Below are positions 1 to 8,258 of a DNA stretch of 64,000 nt, one piece after another. Where the stretch lies: the NCBI RefSeq assembly GCF_017876655.1, contig NZ_JAGIOK010000001.1, positions 1,798,001 through 1,862,000 of the forward strand, given 5' to 3'. Each line of letters starts with the position of its first letter. Position 1 is the first letter of the stretch. The notes beneath the pieces are model-generated. The model made no database searches. It saw only the letters and a list, made by a program, of their open reading frames with translations, and was not told where the DNA came from. A program made the translations under genes and the position numbers. The DNA comes from Microbacterium imperiale (GTDB lineage: Bacteria; Actinomycetota; Actinomycetes; Actinomycetales; Microbacteriaceae).

Positions 1-2
1 GT

Positions 3-104
3 TTGCGCACCGACATGACGACCGTCCGATCGCACCTCGACGCGCTCGCGCGGATCCCGGCCGACGCCGTCGAGACCGCGGTGTACCTCGATCGGAACGG
101 CTGA
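3..104 (+). CDS. C-terminal end of an unidentified CDS (cut by window edge)
   Basis: An open frame runs from the window edge to a TGA at 102-104 and encodes about 33 residues ending in VYLDRNG. Composition and frame fit the local coding style, and the sigma-28-type promoter of flgB starts 20 bases later. In related flagellar clusters the genes before flgB are often fliD, fliS and a short chaperone-like gene, so a small flagellar accessory protein is possible. The fragment is too short to recognise a family. Confidence 0.45.
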   Translation: MRTDMTTVRSHLDALARIPADAVETAVYLDRNG

Positions 105-123
105 GCGCCCGCCCGTCTGCGCC

Positions 124-150
124 TAACGCAGCGGCAGAGCCGGCCGATAG
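124..150 (+). promoter_or_regulatory. Sigma-28 (FliA/WhiG-type) promoter of flgB operon
   Basis: TAAC at 124-127, exactly 15 bases, then GCCGATAG at 143-150. This matches the sigma-28 consensus TAAA-N15-GCCGATAA known for FliA and Streptomyces WhiG. The same pattern with the same spacing recurs before flbD and fliM. Transcription would start near 157, leaving a leader of about 60 bases before flgB. Confidence 0.75.
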
Positions 151-220
151 GTGATCCTGAGCATGGATCGCTCATCCCCCGGCCACGGATCGGCCTCGTC
201 ATCAGACGGAAGACGCCTGC

Positions 221-562
221 GTGCTCGAATCAGTGACCACCACCGCGCTCACGAGCGCCCTCACGGGCCTCTCGCAGCGGCAACGCGCCATCGCCGACAA
301 CATCGCGAACGTCAACACCTCGGGCTACCGGGCCCAGGTCGTGAGCTTCGAGGCCGAACTGGCTCGCTCGGTCGAGCGCGGCGACGGCGCGGTCTCGCCC
401 ACGGTCCGTGCATCGACCGCGCCCACGCGATTGAACGGCAACAACGTCAACCTCGACACCGAGACGCTCGCCAACATCGAGACCGTGCTGCGGTACCAGT
501 TCGCCGCGCAGGCGGTCGGCGGCACCTTCAGCTCGCTGCAGACGGCGATGAGGACGTCATGA
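221..562 (+). CDS. flgB: Flagellar basal-body rod protein FlgB
   Basis: Proximal rod subunit of 113 residues, exported by the flagellar type III system and assembled on the MS ring. The N-terminal rod signature DNIANVNTSGY is at residues 26-36. The length is slightly short for FlgB, which is common in actinobacteria. The GTG start at 221 is chosen because it gives the usual N-terminal helix; purine-rich AGACGGAAGA precedes it. The stop overlaps the flgC ATG by four bases, so translation is coupled. It is the first gene after the sigma-28 site at 124-150. Confidence 0.96.
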   Translation: MLESVTTTALTSALTGLSQRQRAIADNIANVNTSGYRAQVVSFEAELARSVERGDGAVSPTVRASTAPTRLNGNNVNLDTETLANIETVLRYQFAAQAVGGTFSSLQTAMRTS

Positions 563-951
563 CCTTCGACGCCATCGGCATCGCCGGGTCGGGTCTGACC
601 GCGCACCGCACCTGGCTCGACGCCCTCAGCGACAACATCGCCAACGTCAACACCGCCGTCGCGCCCGGCGACGACGCCTTCCGGCAGCGCTTCATCGCGG
701 TGCAGTCCGCGGGCGACGGGGGCGGCGTCCGCGTCGCGGGCGCCGTCTGGGGGGGCCCCGAGGGGCGCCTCGTGCACGAGCCGAACAACCCCCTCGCCGA
801 CGCCGACGGCTACGTGCGCTACCCCGACATCGACCTCGGCGAGCAGATGAGCCACCTGATCCTCGCGCAGCGGGGATACCAGGCCAACGCCGCCGTCGTC
901 GACCGCGCGAAGACGACCTATGAGGCCGCCCTGCAGATCGGACGCCGCTGA
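559..951 (+). CDS. flgC: Flagellar basal-body rod protein FlgC
   Basis: Rod protein of 130 residues with the N-terminal motif DNIANVNT at 25-32 and the C-terminal rod/hook helix EQMSHLILAQRGYQANA near residues 94-110, the paired helices that pack in the rod. The ATG at 559 overlaps the flgB stop. The frame stays open upstream to 151, but that part lies inside flgB and is not used. The stop overlaps the fliE start at 951. It works with FlgB and FliE between the MS ring and the distal rod. Confidence 0.97.
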   Translation: MTFDAIGIAGSGLTAHRTWLDALSDNIANVNTAVAPGDDAFRQRFIAVQSAGDGGGVRVAGAVWGGPEGRLVHEPNNPLADADGYVRYPDIDLGEQMSHLILAQRGYQANAAVVDRAKTTYEAALQIGRR

Positions 952-1259
952 TGCCGCCCCTGTCGGGAGTCGACGCGCTCGGCGCGATCGGCTCGGCCCT
1001 CCCCACCGCCGCGCCGCGATCGACCACGGACGGTGACGCCGCTGGATTCGGCGCGAGCCTCACCGGCGCCGTCGACGAGCTGCGGGCGCTGCAGTCGACC
1101 TCGAACGGGCTCGCCGTCTCGGCCGTCACGGGCGACCTCGACGACATCCACGCCGCGATGATCGCGTCATCGCGCGCCTCGGTGACCCTCGAGCTCGTGG
1201 CAGCCGTCCGCAACAAGGGCATCGACGCGTTCAACGAGATCATGCGGATGCAGGCCTGA
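951..1259 (+). CDS. fliE: Flagellar hook-basal body protein FliE
   Basis: A 102-residue protein. The C-terminal half (IASSRASVTLELVAAVRNK followed by a helix ending DAFNEIMRMQA) is the typical FliE helical region that joins the MS ring to the rod. The N-terminal third is variable and Ala/Pro-rich. The ATG overlaps the flgC stop and the TGA overlaps the fliF ATG, so it belongs to an unbroken coupled chain. Confidence 0.95.
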   Translation: MPPLSGVDALGAIGSALPTAAPRSTTDGDAAGFGASLTGAVDELRALQSTSNGLAVSAVTGDLDDIHAAMIASSRASVTLELVAAVRNKGIDAFNEIMRMQA

Positions 1260-2881
1260 TGCCCGCGGCCGTCACCTCGCTGTGGACCCGACTGCGCACC
1301 ACGGTCGCGGGGTTCACTGTCGCGCAGCGCACGATCGCGATCATCGGCGTCGCCGTGCTCGCCATGGGCGTCTTCGCCCTGGCGAGCTGGATGTCGCGAC
1401 CGACGCTCACCCCGCTGTTCTCGGGCCTGTCGGCCTCCGACGCCAGCGCGGTCGTCGAGCAGCTGCGCTCGGCCTCGGTCGAGTACCAGCTCACTGACGG
1501 CGGCTCGACCGTGCTCGTGCCCGAGCGCGCCGTCTACGAGCAGCGCCTCGCCGCAGCGGCGTCGGGGCTGCCGAGCCCCGAGTCCGCGGGCTACTCGCTG
1601 TTCGACACGATGGGCGTCACCAGCTCCGAGTTCCAGCAGTCGGTGACCTACAAGCGCGCCATCGAGGGCGAGCTCGCCCGCACGATCGGCGCGCTCGAGA
1701 ACATCTCGACCGCGTCGGTGCAGCTGGCCCTGCCCGAAGAGAGCGTTTTCGTCTCGCAGCGGATCGAGCCGACGGCATCCGTGTTCGTCGAGACCGCCCC
1801 GGGCGCCGACCTGAGCGCCGAGCAGGTCGAGGCGATCGTGCACCTCACCTCGGCCGCCGTCAGCGGGATGAAGCCCGAGAACGTCGCCGTCGTCGACGCG
1901 GCCGGTCGCACCCTGTCGGCGATCGGCGGCGCCGGTGCCCGCGGCACCGACCAGCAGGCGGGCGCGTACGAGACCCGCATGACGGCGAGCGTGCAGCAGA
2001 TGCTCGACACGGTGCTCGGCGCCGGCAACGCGACCGTCTCGGTCGCGGCCGAGATGCAGCAGGCCACGAGCGAGCGGGTCGACGAGATCTACACCCCCGT
2101 CGACGGCGCCCTGCCCGCGACCGAGGAGACCAGCAGCGAGACCTACACCGGAACGGGCGCTCAGCCCGGAGTGCTCGGCACCGAGCTGCCCGCCGCCGGC
2201 ACCGGCGGGGCGGGCACGTACGAGTCGACGCAGACCAACCGTTCGAACGTCGTCAACAAGACCGTCGAGAGCGTGTCGACGCCCGCCGGCGCCGTCGCGC
2301 GGCAGACGGTCGCCGTCGCCGTCAACGCCGACGGGACGGATGTCGTCGACGTCGAGCAGCTCGAGGCGCTCGTGACCTCGGCGGCGGGCATCGACCCGGC
2401 CCGGGGCGACCGCGTGACCGTCGAGCTCGTCGCCTTCGACGACCAGGGCGCGGCGGCCGCGCAGGCCGCACTCGACGCCGCCCGCGAGGCCGAGGAGGCC
2501 GAGCGCGCCGCCGAGACCCTGCAGACCTCGATCGTGGCCGCGGCCGTCGTGCTGGGACTCGTCGCCGCGACGATCGCGGGCGTCGTCGTGATGCGCCGGC
2601 GCCGTGCCGCCGCCGACGACGAGCCGATGATGACCCTGACGGCCGTCGACGAGCCGATCGACCGCTTCGACGCCCTCACGCGCGGACTCGCGACGCCGCT
2701 GCTCGACGAGGCACCCACCGTGCCGCTGCCCGCGGTCGAGCTCGACCCCGAGCCCGACCCCGAGCCGGTGCAGGTCGCCCTCGACCGCCGCCGGGCCGAG
2801 ATCGGCGACTTCGCGCGCCGCGATCCCGCGCGCACCGCCGATCTGCTGCGCCGCCTGGTCCGGGACTCGGCCGACGCATGA
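1259..2881 (+). CDS. fliF: Flagellar MS-ring protein FliF
   Basis: A 540-residue inner-membrane ring protein. A first membrane segment lies at about residues 25-44, then the YscJ/FliF ring-building domains (including LPEESVFVSQRIEPTASVFV), a low-complexity loop, and a second membrane segment near 423-445. The acidic/basic cytoplasmic tail of about 95 residues would bind FliG. Length is normal. The start overlaps fliE and the end overlaps fliG. It is the platform for the export gate and switch encoded downstream. Confidence 0.97.
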   Translation: MPAAVTSLWTRLRTTVAGFTVAQRTIAIIGVAVLAMGVFALASWMSRPTLTPLFSGLSASDASAVVEQLRSASVEYQLTDGGSTVLVPERAVYEQRLAAAASGLPSPESAGYSLFDTMGVTSSEFQQSVTYKRAIEGELARTIGALENISTASVQLALPEESVFVSQRIEPTASVFVETAPGADLSAEQVEAIVHLTSAAVSGMKPENVAVVDAAGRTLSAIGGAGARGTDQQAGAYETRMTASVQQMLDTVLGAGNATVSVAAEMQQATSERVDEIYTPVDGALPATEETSSETYTGTGAQPGVLGTELPAAGTGGAGTYESTQTNRSNVVNKTVESVSTPAGAVARQTVAVAVNADGTDVVDVEQLEALVTSAAGIDPARGDRVTVELVAFDDQGAAAAQAALDAAREAEEAERAAETLQTSIVAAAVVLGLVAATIAGVVVMRRRRAAADDEPMMTLTAVDEPIDRFDALTRGLATPLLDEAPTVPLPAVELDPEPDPEPVQVALDRRRAEIGDFARRDPARTADLLRRLVRDSADA

Positions 2882-3879
2882 GCGAGCTGACCGGCACCCA
2901 GACGGCAGCCGTCGTCATCATGAACCTCGACCGCGCACAGGCGGTCGAGGTGCTCAAGCACCTCTCGGACGACGAGGCCGAGGCCATCGCGGCGGAGATC
3001 ATCCGGCTGCGCGATCTCGACCTCGAGACGACGCGCGACGCGCTGACCGACTTCCAGCGGGTCGTGCGCGGCCATCTGCCGCCCGTGCGCGGCGGTCGCG
3101 ACCTCGCGACGGGCCTGCTCGAGGCATCGCTCGGCGCGGAGCGCGCCGCCGGCGTGCTGACGAAGGTCGCCTCGTCGATGACGAGCTCGTCGTTCGAGTT
3201 CCTCACGACGGTCGAGCCCGCGCAGGTCGCGAGCATCCTCGACGGCGAGCTGCCGCAGACCATCGCGCTCGTCATCGCGCACCTTCCGGTCGACCGCGCC
3301 GCGGCCGTCCTCGCCGAGATCGCCGATCCGGCCCGCACCGACGTCGCCCAGGCGATCGCGACGATGGGGACGGCGACGCAGGATGCCGTGGCCGTCGTCG
3401 CCACGACGCTGCGGGCGCGCGCCGGCGCGATGACCACGCGCGACGCCCGCGACACGCTCGGCGGCGTGCAGCCCCTCGTCGACATCATCAACCGCTCCGA
3501 TGCGACCGTCGAGAAGGCGCTGCTGGCGAGCATCGAGGCGCGCGACAGCGCGCTGGCCGAAGACATCCGCTCGCGCATGTTCACGTTCGCCGACATCGTC
3601 GTCCTCGACGACCGCGACGCGCAGCGCGTGCTCCGCGGCATCGACGTGCGCGTGCTCGCGCTGGCGCTGAAGGGCTCGTCCGGCCCCGTCGCCGATGTGA
3701 TCCTGCGCAACATGACCGAGCGCAACCGCGAGGCGCTGCAAGAAGAGGCGCGCCTGCTCGGCACCGTCCGGGTCTCGCAGGTCGAAGAGGCGCGCGCCGC
3801 GATCGTCCGCACGATCCGCGAGCTCGAGGCCGTCGGCGACATCCGCGTGCAGCGCGTCGAGGAGGAGTATGTCGTCTGA
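2878..3879 (+). CDS. fliG: Flagellar motor switch protein FliG
   Basis: A 333-residue rotor protein that links FliF to FliM and interacts with MotA. The N-terminal helical domain begins TQTAAVVIMNLDRAQAVEVL. The middle domain carries GELPQ in place of the usual EHPQ. The C-terminal torque domain (FTFADIVVLDDRDAQRVLRG, then ILRNMTERNREALQEE) keeps the charged ridge expected to meet MotA. The ATG overlaps the fliF TGA, and the 3' end overlaps fliH by 11 bases. Confidence 0.97.
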   Translation: MSELTGTQTAAVVIMNLDRAQAVEVLKHLSDDEAEAIAAEIIRLRDLDLETTRDALTDFQRVVRGHLPPVRGGRDLATGLLEASLGAERAAGVLTKVASSMTSSSFEFLTTVEPAQVASILDGELPQTIALVIAHLPVDRAAAVLAEIADPARTDVAQAIATMGTATQDAVAVVATTLRARAGAMTTRDARDTLGGVQPLVDIINRSDATVEKALLASIEARDSALAEDIRSRMFTFADIVVLDDRDAQRVLRGIDVRVLALALKGSSGPVADVILRNMTERNREALQEEARLLGTVRVSQVEEARAAIVRTIRELEAVGDIRVQRVEEEYVV

Positions 3880-4474
3880 CTCCTTCACGCGCCTCGAGAT
3901 CCCGCGGCTGTCGGGCCCTCCGCTCGATCAGGAGCGCGAGCGCGCCCGGCTCCGCGGTCACGCGGCCGGCTACGCCGAGGGGATGCGGCTGGCGGCGGCC
4001 GATGCGGCAAGCGCGGCCGACGCGCGCGACGAGCGCGCGCGCGAGGTCGATGCCGCCGACCGCGCGCGCGTCGCCACCGCCCTGGCCGCGCTCGAGGCCG
4101 CCGCTCGCGACGTGACCGCACACGCGGATGCACTCGTCGCGCCGGCCGAGGCCCGTCTGCACGCGCTCGCGGTCGAGCTCGCCGAGGCCGTCGTCGCGAG
4201 CGAGCTGTCGGACTCTGTGCGCTCGGCCCTGACCGTCGCCGCCCGCATCGAGCAGGCCGCGGCCGCGGGCGACGAACCGGTCGCGCACCTCAATCCCGCC
4301 GATGCCGAGACCCTCGAGCGGCTCGGTGCCGCGCCCGCCGGCATCCGGGTGACGCTCGACCCCGACCTCCGCCCCGGCGACGCCGTCGTGCGCGTGACCG
4401 ACGGCGCGATCGACCTGCGCATCGAGGCGGCGTTCACGCGCGCCCGCGCGGCGCTGAACGAGGGCACGCGGTGA
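3869..4474 (+). CDS. fliH: Flagellar assembly protein FliH
   Basis: A 201-residue, very Ala/Arg-rich helical protein in the FliH position between fliG and fliI. FliH is the negative regulator and stator-like partner of the export ATPase FliI. The N-terminal half reads as a long amphipathic helix; the C-terminal part (DPDLRPGDAVVRVTDGAIDL) matches the conserved FliH end. The call relies on that C-terminal segment and gene order, because FliH diverges strongly. Confidence 0.85.
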   Translation: MSSDSFTRLEIPRLSGPPLDQERERARLRGHAAGYAEGMRLAAADAASAADARDERAREVDAADRARVATALAALEAAARDVTAHADALVAPAEARLHALAVELAEAVVASELSDSVRSALTVAARIEQAAAAGDEPVAHLNPADAETLERLGAAPAGIRVTLDPDLRPGDAVVRVTDGAIDLRIEAAFTRARAALNEGTR

Positions 4475-5766
4475 TGGGCTGGTCGGCGGTGCTCGAGGCC
4501 GCGCGCCCCGTGCACACCGGCACCGTGTCGCGGGTCGTCGGGCTCGGCGTCGACGTCCGCGGCGTCGACGCCGCCGTCGGCGACCTGCTGACCCTTGGCG
4601 ACGGTGTTCCGGCCGAGGTCGTCGCCGCCGAGGGCGCGACGCTGCGCTGCATGCCGCTCGGCCGGACCGACGGCCTGCGCGTCGGCGACCCCGTCGCCTC
4701 CGCCTCGGGTCGATTGCGCGTCCCCACCGGCCGCGCACTGCTCGGACGCGTCCTCGACGGTCTCGGCCGTCCCATCGACGGCCGCGGTCCCGTTCGCGCG
4801 GCGGCGGTGCCGCTCGACCACGAACCCCCGTCGGCGATGGGCCGCGAGCGCATCACCGAGCCGCTCGTGACCGGTGTCCGCGCGATCGACACGCTCACCC
4901 CCCTCGGCCGCGGCCAGCGGATGGGCCTGTTCGCCGGGTCGGGGGTCGGCAAATCGTCGCTGCTGTCGATGATCGCCCGCGGATCGTCCGCCGCCGCCAA
5001 CGTCATCGCGCTCGTCGGCGAGCGCGGCCGCGAGGTGCGGGAGTTCCTCGAGGACGACCTCGGACCCGAGGGCCTCGCCCGTTCCGTGGTCGTCGTCTCG
5101 ACCTCGGACCAGCCCGCCATGGCGCGACTGCGCGCCGCGTCGACAGCGACCCGCATCGCCGAAGCGTTCCGCGACGACGGCGATGACGTCGTGCTCATGA
5201 TGGACTCGCTCACCCGCGTCGCGATGGCGCAGCGGGAGATCGGGCTCGCCGCCGGTGAGCCGCCCGCCACGCGCGGATACCCGCCCTCGACCTTCCCCGT
5301 GCTCGCGCGCCTGCTCGAGCGGGCCGGCACCGACCGGCGCGGGTCGATCACCGGCATCTACACGGTGCTCGTCGAGGGCGACGATCACAACGAACCGGTC
5401 GCCGACACCGTCCGCTCGATCCTCGACGGGCACCTCGTGCTCGATCGATCCCTCGCCGTGACCGGCCACCATCCCGCGATCGACGTGCTCGGCTCGGTGT
5501 CGCGCCTGGCCGGCAAGGTCGCCACCGCCGAGCAGCGCCGGCTCGCCACCGCGCTGCGGACGGTGCTCGCCGCCCGCGACGAGGCACGCGACCTCATCGC
5601 CATCGGCGCCTACCAGCCCGGCGCGAACCGGCGCGTCGACGCCGCCGTGTCGACCGAGTCCGCCATCGCGGGTTTCCTGCGGCAGGACCTCGACGAGCGG
5701 ACCCCCGCCGAGGAGTCCTGGCGCCGCCTGCACGACCTCGTCGCCGCGTTCGGAGACATCTCGTGA
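4471..5766 (+). CDS. fliI: Flagellum-specific ATPase FliI
   Basis: Export ATPase of about 430 residues, related to F1 beta subunits. The P-loop GSGVGKSS is near residue 156, followed by GERGREVREF, the Walker B segment VVLMMDSLTRVA and the conserved GYPPSTFPVLARLLERAG. It energises unfolding and delivery of export substrates at the gate. A GTG at 4471 and an ATG at 4474 are both possible starts; either overlaps the fliH stop. It is the best conserved gene of the block. Confidence 0.97.
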   Translation: MMGWSAVLEAARPVHTGTVSRVVGLGVDVRGVDAAVGDLLTLGDGVPAEVVAAEGATLRCMPLGRTDGLRVGDPVASASGRLRVPTGRALLGRVLDGLGRPIDGRGPVRAAAVPLDHEPPSAMGRERITEPLVTGVRAIDTLTPLGRGQRMGLFAGSGVGKSSLLSMIARGSSAAANVIALVGERGREVREFLEDDLGPEGLARSVVVVSTSDQPAMARLRAASTATRIAEAFRDDGDDVVLMMDSLTRVAMAQREIGLAAGEPPATRGYPPSTFPVLARLLERAGTDRRGSITGIYTVLVEGDDHNEPVADTVRSILDGHLVLDRSLAVTGHHPAIDVLGSVSRLAGKVATAEQRRLATALRTVLAARDEARDLIAIGAYQPGANRRVDAAVSTESAIAGFLRQDLDERTPAEESWRRLHDLVAAFGDIS

Positions 5767-6197
5767 GCCGCCGCTTCCCCCTCGCCGGGCTGCTGCGCAT
5801 CCGCGGCATCCAGGAACGCGCCGCCGCCGCGCACCTCTCGCGCGCCGCCCTCGAGCAGCAGCGCACCGAGGCGCGTGAACGTCAGGTGCGCACGGCCCTC
5901 ACGGCGTCGGCCGATACGCCCGGCGACGTCCGCACCCTTGCTGCGGTCGCCGCAGGGCGTGTCGCCGCGCGCAGCCAGTTGAGCGACCTCGCCGCGCTGC
6001 AGCGGACCCAGCGCGCCGACCTCGACGCGGCTCGTGCGCGCCACGCCGCCGCCCGTCGCGCCGAGCACGGGCTCGAGCGGCTCGCCGAACGCCACGCCGA
6101 GCGAGAGGACGCGCGTGCCGAGGCCCGCGACCAGGCCGCGCTCGACGAGATCGCCCTGCGGCCCGCGCCGCCGCGCACGGCAGAGGAGCACTCGTGA
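5763..6197 (+). CDS. fliJ: Flagellar export protein FliJ
   Basis: A 144-residue, almost wholly helical protein with Arg/Ala/Glu heptads, as expected for the FliJ coiled-coil hairpin that sits in the FliI hexamer. The N-terminal RFPLAGLLRIRGIQERAAA matches the FliJ pattern. It starts at a GTG overlapping the fliI TGA and ends overlapping the fliK GTG. Identity rests on fold pattern and position. Confidence 0.85.
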   Translation: MSRRFPLAGLLRIRGIQERAAAAHLSRAALEQQRTEARERQVRTALTASADTPGDVRTLAAVAAGRVAARSQLSDLAALQRTQRADLDAARARHAAARRAEHGLERLAERHAEREDARAEARDQAALDEIALRPAPPRTAEEHS

Positions 6198-7786
6198 CCG
6201 CCTTCCTGCTGCCGACGTCGCCCGCCGCCGCCCCGCGACCGCGCGTGCCCGGCTCGACCGAGAACGGCCCCTCGGCGACCGACGCCGCCGCCGCCGCGAC
6301 GAGCGCTTTCGCCGCCGCCTTCGCGGCCGCGTCGGGCGCCGCCGAGACCGAAGCCCCGCGCGCGGATGCCGTCGGCGGAGCGGATGCCGCGGGTGCGACG
6401 GATGCGGGCGCGACGGATGCGGGCGCGACGGATGCGGGTGTCGCGAGCGCGGCGGTGCCGCCCGGCGTGCGGGGCTCGACCGCGACCGGAGAGGCGGAGT
6501 CGGGTGCAGCAGCCGTTGCCGTGGCCGCGCTTCGACCCGGAACCGCTCCGGCGGGGACGTTCGTGGCGGTCGCCGCGACATCGGCGGCGGGTGAGACGGT
6601 CCTCGCGAACCCTCCGGCTTCGGGCGCGAGCACGGCGCCGGGCGCGACGACGGATGCTGCCGCGGACGCGGGAGGTGCGACGGACGCGGATGCCGCTGCG
6701 CTCGACGTCCTCGCGCGGGCGGCGGCGACCGCGCCCGCCGCGGCGCCGACATCGGCGAGCGGTGCCGGCACGCTGCCGGTTCCGCTGGACGCCGCGCCCG
6801 GCACCGCCCCCGGGACTTCGAGCTCACCGGCGCCCGCGACAGCCGCGGCATCCGGCTCTGGCTCCGCGACGTCCGCGGCGACGGCCTCGGCGGCGTCCGG
6901 CACTGCCCCGACGTCCGGCGCTGCCGCGAAGGGTTCTGTCACGGTATCCGGTGAGCTCTCCGAACCCGCGGCTGCGGCGTCGGCCCCGACATCGGCGCCG
7001 ACACCGACATCGGCACCGACATCGGACGCAAGCCGGGCGCTCGGCGGAGCCGAGGCTTCCGGCGGGCGGATCGCGCTCGCGGGATCGGCCCCCACCGCCG
7101 CCCGGGCTCCCGAGCCGGCCCTCGCTGCGGCACCCCCCGACGACGCAGCCACAACCCCACCGTCCGCGACCGCGCCTATCGCGACGCCCGCCGTCGCTTC
7201 CCCGCCGCCGCCCACGCTCGCGGCCGCGGCTCCGTCCGCCGCAGGCCCGAGCCGCCCCTCCGTACCGCCCGCGCCGCTGACGCCGCAGCTCACCGCGCCG
7301 ATCCTCTCGCTCGCCGGCTCCGACGCGGGTCGGCACACGATGGTGCTGCGGGTCTCACCCGAGAGCCTCGGGCCCGTCACGGTCACGGCGCACATCTCCG
7401 GCTCGTCGATCACGATCGAGCTCGCCTCCGCGACGACCGCCGGTCACGACGCCCTCCGCGCCGTGCTCGGCGACCTGCGACGCGAGCTCGCGGTGCTGGC
7501 GCCGTTCTCGTCCGTGACCCTCGCCGCGGGCGACGCCGACCCGCGCGGGCAGACCGCCTCGCAGGCGCCAGCCCAGCAGGCATCCATGTTCGGCGGAAGT
7601 GCGGGCTCGGGCGGCTCAGCCCCCGGCGGCATGGCGCAGACCGGCGACGACCGTTCGCCGGGCCGGTCGCCGCAGCCCGACGGCGCCGCGCCGCGAGACC
7701 CCGACACGACCGAGCCGTCGCCGCTCGGCGGCATCCCCCTCGTCCCCGTGCCACTCGGCCCGGGCCGCATCGACCTCTACGCCTGA
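6194..7786 (+). CDS. fliK: Flagellar hook-length control protein FliK
   Basis: A 530-residue protein, Ala/Pro/Thr-rich and repetitive for the first 360 residues. A compact C-terminal Flg_hook domain (about 365-450, with VLRVSPESLGPVTVTAHISG) follows, then a disordered tail. FliK is the secreted ruler that switches export from hook to filament; the domain contacts FlhB. The low-complexity region includes three 15-base tandem repeats at 6395-6439. Starts at GTG coupled to fliJ. Confidence 0.93.
   Translation: MTAFLLPTSPAAAPRPRVPGSTENGPSATDAAAAATSAFAAAFAAASGAAETEAPRADAVGGADAAGATDAGATDAGATDAGVASAAVPPGVRGSTATGEAESGAAAVAVAALRPGTAPAGTFVAVAATSAAGETVLANPPASGASTAPGATTDAAADAGGATDADAAALDVLARAAATAPAAAPTSASGAGTLPVPLDAAPGTAPGTSSSPAPATAAASGSGSATSAATASAASGTAPTSGAAAKGSVTVSGELSEPAAAASAPTSAPTPTSAPTSDASRALGGAEASGGRIALAGSAPTAARAPEPALAAAPPDDAATTPPSATAPIATPAVASPPPPTLAAAAPSAAGPSRPSVPPAPLTPQLTAPILSLAGSDAGRHTMVLRVSPESLGPVTVTAHISGSSITIELASATTAGHDALRAVLGDLRRELAVLAPFSSVTLAAGDADPRGQTASQAPAQQASMFGGSAGSGGSAPGGMAQTGDDRSPGRSPQPDGAAPRDPDTTEPSPLGGIPLVPVPLGPGRIDLYA
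6395..6439 (+). repeat. Three tandem 15-base repeats inside fliK
   Basis: The unit GCGACGGATGCGGGC occurs three times head to tail (6395-6409, 6410-6424, 6425-6439; the last ends in T). It encodes repeated Ala-Thr-Asp-Ala-Gly in the disordered ruler part of FliK, so unit number could change hook length without breaking the frame. Confidence 0.85.
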
Positions 7787-7799
7787 TCCGGAGACGCCC

Positions 7800-8216
7800 A
7801 TGACCACGATCCCGCCCGTCGGCGACGTCAGCACGGCGACCGCGCCCGCCGCGCCGCCCGCACCGAAGCAGACCCTCGACGCCGAGGTGTTCCTCCAGCT
7901 GCTCGTCGCGCAGATGAAGAACCAGGACCCGAGCTCACCGCTCGACACCAACGAGATGATGGCCCAGACGACGCAGCTGGCCATGATGGAGCAGCTCACC
8001 GCGCTGACCTCGACGTCGTCCGAGCACTTCGCGCTCACGATGCGCCAGACCGCCGCCGCGCTCGTCGGCCAGCAGGCGTCGTACGTCGACGCCGACGGCA
8101 AGACCCAGACCGGCCGGGTGACCCAGGTCTCGTTCGAGAAGGGCGTGCCGCTCGTGACCATCGGCGGCACCGCCGTCCCGCTCGACGTCGTCTCGGGCAT
8201 CTCGGCCACCTCCTGA
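7800..8216 (+). CDS. flgD: Flagellar hook capping protein FlgD
   Basis: A 138-residue hook cap. The conserved FlgD core EVFLQLLVAQMKNQDPSSP, then TNEMMAQTTQLAMMEQL, is near residues 23-60, followed by a short beta region (QTGRVTQVSFEKGVPLVTIGG). It is much shorter than enterobacterial FlgD (about 230), lacking most of the Tudor/FnIII region, as usual in many Gram-positive bacteria. ATG at 7800 follows a GGAG at 7789-7792. The gap to fliK is 13 bases. Confidence 0.95.
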   Translation: MTTIPPVGDVSTATAPAAPPAPKQTLDAEVFLQLLVAQMKNQDPSSPLDTNEMMAQTTQLAMMEQLTALTSTSSEHFALTMRQTAAALVGQQASYVDADGKTQTGRVTQVSFEKGVPLVTIGGTAVPLDVVSGISATS

Positions 8217-8258
8217 CCACTTCTTCCCGCTCTTCCACCCTCGACCGAAGGACAGCCC

